Shown piece after piece: positions 4,194 through 5,926 of a DNA stretch of 5,926 nt (the stretch's first letter is position 1; every line of letters starts with the position of its first letter). The stretch comes from an uncultured Eubacteriales bacterium (GTDB lineage: Bacteria; Bacillota; Clostridia; Lachnospirales; CAG-274). The notes beneath the pieces are model-generated. The model was not told the DNA's origin. It ran no database searches and saw only the letters and a program-made list of their open reading frames with translations. The position numbers and the translations under genes were made by a program. The DNA lies in assembly GCA_902496345.1 (NCBI GenBank), contig CABVAP010000136.1, forward strand, positions 1 to 5,926, read 5' to 3'.

Positions 4194-5789
4194 ATGAAGA
4201 AAAGAAATTGTGGAATACTTATGCACCCAACAAGTTTACCGTCAAAGTATGGTATAGGTGACTTAGGGGATAAATGTTTTGAATTTATTGACTTTTTAGA
4301 AAAAGGCAAGCAAAAACTTTGGCAGATACTGCCGTTGGGTCACACCAGCTTTGGTGACTCACCATATCAAAGTTTTTCAACTTTTGCAAGAAATCCACTT
4401 TTGATAAGCATAGATAAACTAATCGAAGATAAATTATTGAAAGATAGCGATGTAAGCGAAATACCAACTTTTTCAGAAACAAAAGTTGAATATGGCAAGG
4501 TTATAGACTTTAAATATTCATTATACAAAAAAGCTTACGAAAATTTTAAAAAAATAAAAAATAAAAAAGTTTTAAAAGACTACGATAGTTTTTGCAAAAA
4601 AAATTCTGATTGGTTGGACGATTATAGTCTTTTTGTTTCACTCAAAAATCATTTTATTGCCGAACGAAAAAACACATTTGAAACACCAGAATATAAAGCA
4701 TACAAAGAATATAACCTTAAAAATTCAAAAAACATTTCAGAAGATACAATAAACGATTGTTTCTATGGTGCAAGCTGGAACTCTTGGCCGGTTGACATAG
4801 CTGAAAGAAGAACAGTCGCTATGGACAAATGGAAAAGGAAATTAAAAAATCAAGTTGGATTTTATAAATTTTTGCAATTCAAGTTCAATGAGCAATGGCA
4901 AAATGTAAAAGATTATGCAAATGAAAAGGGCATAGAGATAATCGGCGACATTCCAATTTTTGTAGCTTGTGATAGTGCTGACACTTGGAGCAATCCAAAA
5001 CTTTTTGAAATGGATACAAAAGGTTATCCAACAGAGGTTGCAGGTGTTCCACCAGATTATTTTAGTGCAACAGGACAGCTTTGGGGAAACCCTCTTTACG
5101 ACTGGGAATATCACAAAAATACTGGATATGACTGGTGGATAAAGAGAATAAAAAATCTTTTGAACTTAGTTGATATAGTTAGGATAGACCATTTCCGAGC
5201 ATTTGAGTCATATTGGTCAATTCCGTATGGTTCAAAGACAGCCGTAACAGGCGAATGGAAGAAAGGTCCAGGCGAAGAGTTCTTTATAACAGTACAAAAG
5301 GCGATTAAAGACTTGCCTATCATAGCCGAAGATTTAGGCGATTTAAACGAAGAAGTAATTATTTTAAGAAATAAGTTAGGTTTTGCCGGAATGAAGATTT
5401 TACAGTTTGCATTTGGGGACAATTCAGCAAATAGCTACCTCCCACATAATTATGACAATAGCAACTACATAGTTTACACAGGAACCCACGACAACAACAC
5501 AACTATAGGGTGGTACAACTCTGCTGACGAAAGGACAAAAGACCACGTAAGACGTTTATTGAATGTATCTGGCAACGACATAGCGTGGGACTTAATAAGA
5601 TACGCATATTCAAGTTCAGCAAACACAGCAATAATACCAATTCAAGACGTGCTTTGTCTTGATGAATACGCCAGAATGAACACCCCAAGCGTTTCTGTCG
5701 GAAACTGGCAGTTCCGTTTTAAAGACAACTTACTAACTGACGAAAAAGCCAACGGACTTGCCTACCTTGCCGGGCTATACAATCGTTAA
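4194..5789 (+). CDS. malQ: 4-alpha-glucanotransferase (amylomaltase), GH77
   Basis: This 531-residue cytoplasmic enzyme transfers alpha-1,4-glucan segments between maltodextrins and releases glucose, feeding maltose, maltodextrin and glycogen use. The N-terminus RNCGILMHPTSLPSKYGIGD and the following LPLGHTSFGDSPYQSFSTFA are family hallmarks. The catalytic set is complete: nucleophile Asp332 in VRIDHFRAF, acid/base Glu379 in IIAEDLG, and Asp433 in GTHDNNT. Their spacing (47 and 54) is close to that of Thermus amylomaltase (47 and 55). The mobile active-site loop GVPPDYFSATGQLWGNPLYDW is at 284-304. Length fits the short bacterial/plant DPE1-like class rather than the longer E. coli enzyme. 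A ribosome binding site AGAGGG ends 8 bases before the ATG, and the start matches the family N-terminus. It appears to be transcribed alone and divergently from the surface genes. It is intact; the Lys-rich, AT-rich middle (residues 100-190) is typical of family variation. Confidence 0.98.
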   Translation: MKKRNCGILMHPTSLPSKYGIGDLGDKCFEFIDFLEKGKQKLWQILPLGHTSFGDSPYQSFSTFARNPLLISIDKLIEDKLLKDSDVSEIPTFSETKVEYGKVIDFKYSLYKKAYENFKKIKNKKVLKDYDSFCKKNSDWLDDYSLFVSLKNHFIAERKNTFETPEYKAYKEYNLKNSKNISEDTINDCFYGASWNSWPVDIAERRTVAMDKWKRKLKNQVGFYKFLQFKFNEQWQNVKDYANEKGIEIIGDIPIFVACDSADTWSNPKLFEMDTKGYPTEVAGVPPDYFSATGQLWGNPLYDWEYHKNTGYDWWIKRIKNLLNLVDIVRIDHFRAFESYWSIPYGSKTAVTGEWKKGPGEEFFITVQKAIKDLPIIAEDLGDLNEEVIILRNKLGFAGMKILQFAFGDNSANSYLPHNYDNSNYIVYTGTHDNNTTIGWYNSADERTKDHVRRLLNVSGNDIAWDLIRYAYSSSANTAIIPIQDVLCLDEYARMNTPSVSVGNWQFRFKDNLLTDEKANGLAYLAGLYNR

Positions 5790-5810
5790 AATTAGGGTTT
5801 GTCGATTAAG

Positions 5811-5915
5811 ACCGTGGGGCTTTGCCCCACCACCCCTTAAAACCGTGGGCTTTGCCCACACCCACAAGCCTTTGAAAAGGCTTGACCTAAACTTTTGCCG
5901 GAAACTATCGTTTCC
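5811..5915. repeat. Cluster of four tandem hairpins, including two copies of one repeat unit
   Basis: The stems are GTGGGGC/GCCCCAC (5814-5820 with 5824-5830), GTGGGC/GCCCAC (5845-5850 with 5854-5859), AAGCCTTT/AAAGGCTT (5866-5873 with 5876-5883) and GGAAAC/GTTTCC (5900-5905 with 5910-5915). The first two share the plan ACCGTGGGC-TTT-GCCCAC followed by ACCC and start 31 bases apart. They are strikingly GC-rich against their surroundings. None has a proper T tract, so they are not classical terminators, though they may still end or protect the malQ transcript. Similar palindromes recur between genes in many Clostridia, which suggests a dispersed REP-like element. The element may run past the window edge. 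Confidence 0.75.
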
Positions 5916-5926
5916 TGATGCGTTCT

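Noticed and set aside
5788..5926. Standard intrinsic terminator for malQ
   Set aside because: The hairpins are strong but none is followed by a T tract, so they are described as a repeat cluster instead.

Overview
The window is AT-rich DNA with strong AGGAGG-type ribosome binding sites, sigma-A-like promoters with 17-base spacers and short intrinsic terminators. Together with a bacterial-type 4-alpha-glucanotransferase and GC-rich 'GGGCTTTGCCC' hairpin repeats, this suggests a low-GC Firmicute of the class Clostridia, perhaps a gut Lachnospiraceae-like lineage. That placement rests on style and family recognition, not on a search.

Layout. Bases 1-35 may hold the last codons of a plus-strand gene, followed by a plus-strand terminator (54-98). 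This meets head-on the minus-strand terminator (111-140) of a 484-residue secreted protein, here called C (154-1608, GTG start). C has its own strong promoter (1641-1669) and is separated by a terminator (1717-1759) from a two-gene minus-strand unit. That unit is membrane-anchored protein A (3100-3675, 191 residues), then 36 bases on, secreted protein B (1801-3063, 420 residues). The unit starts from a near-consensus promoter (3887-3915) and has an unusually long, structured leader of about 200 bases. The leader holds a possible second promoter and a perfect Spo0A-box-like heptamer inside a 20-pair imperfect inverted repeat. Diverging from it on the plus strand is malQ (4194-5789) with its own promoter (4108-4136). 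After malQ the window ends in four tandem hairpins, at least two of them copies of one repeat unit.

How the genes fit together. A, B and C are all exported or membrane-exposed. A is a single-pass protein with a small outer domain. B is a beta-rich secreted protein that looks made for high expression. C has a globular head whose motif order matches the N-terminal part of B, followed by a Thr/Ser/Glu-rich stalk and a very acidic tail. I infer a cell-surface assembly or fibre-like system loosely comparable to TasA/camelysin or WxL-type systems, but I cannot assign A, B or C to a named family. malQ is an ordinary maltodextrin/glycogen enzyme and is probably unrelated to the surface genes apart from being divergent.
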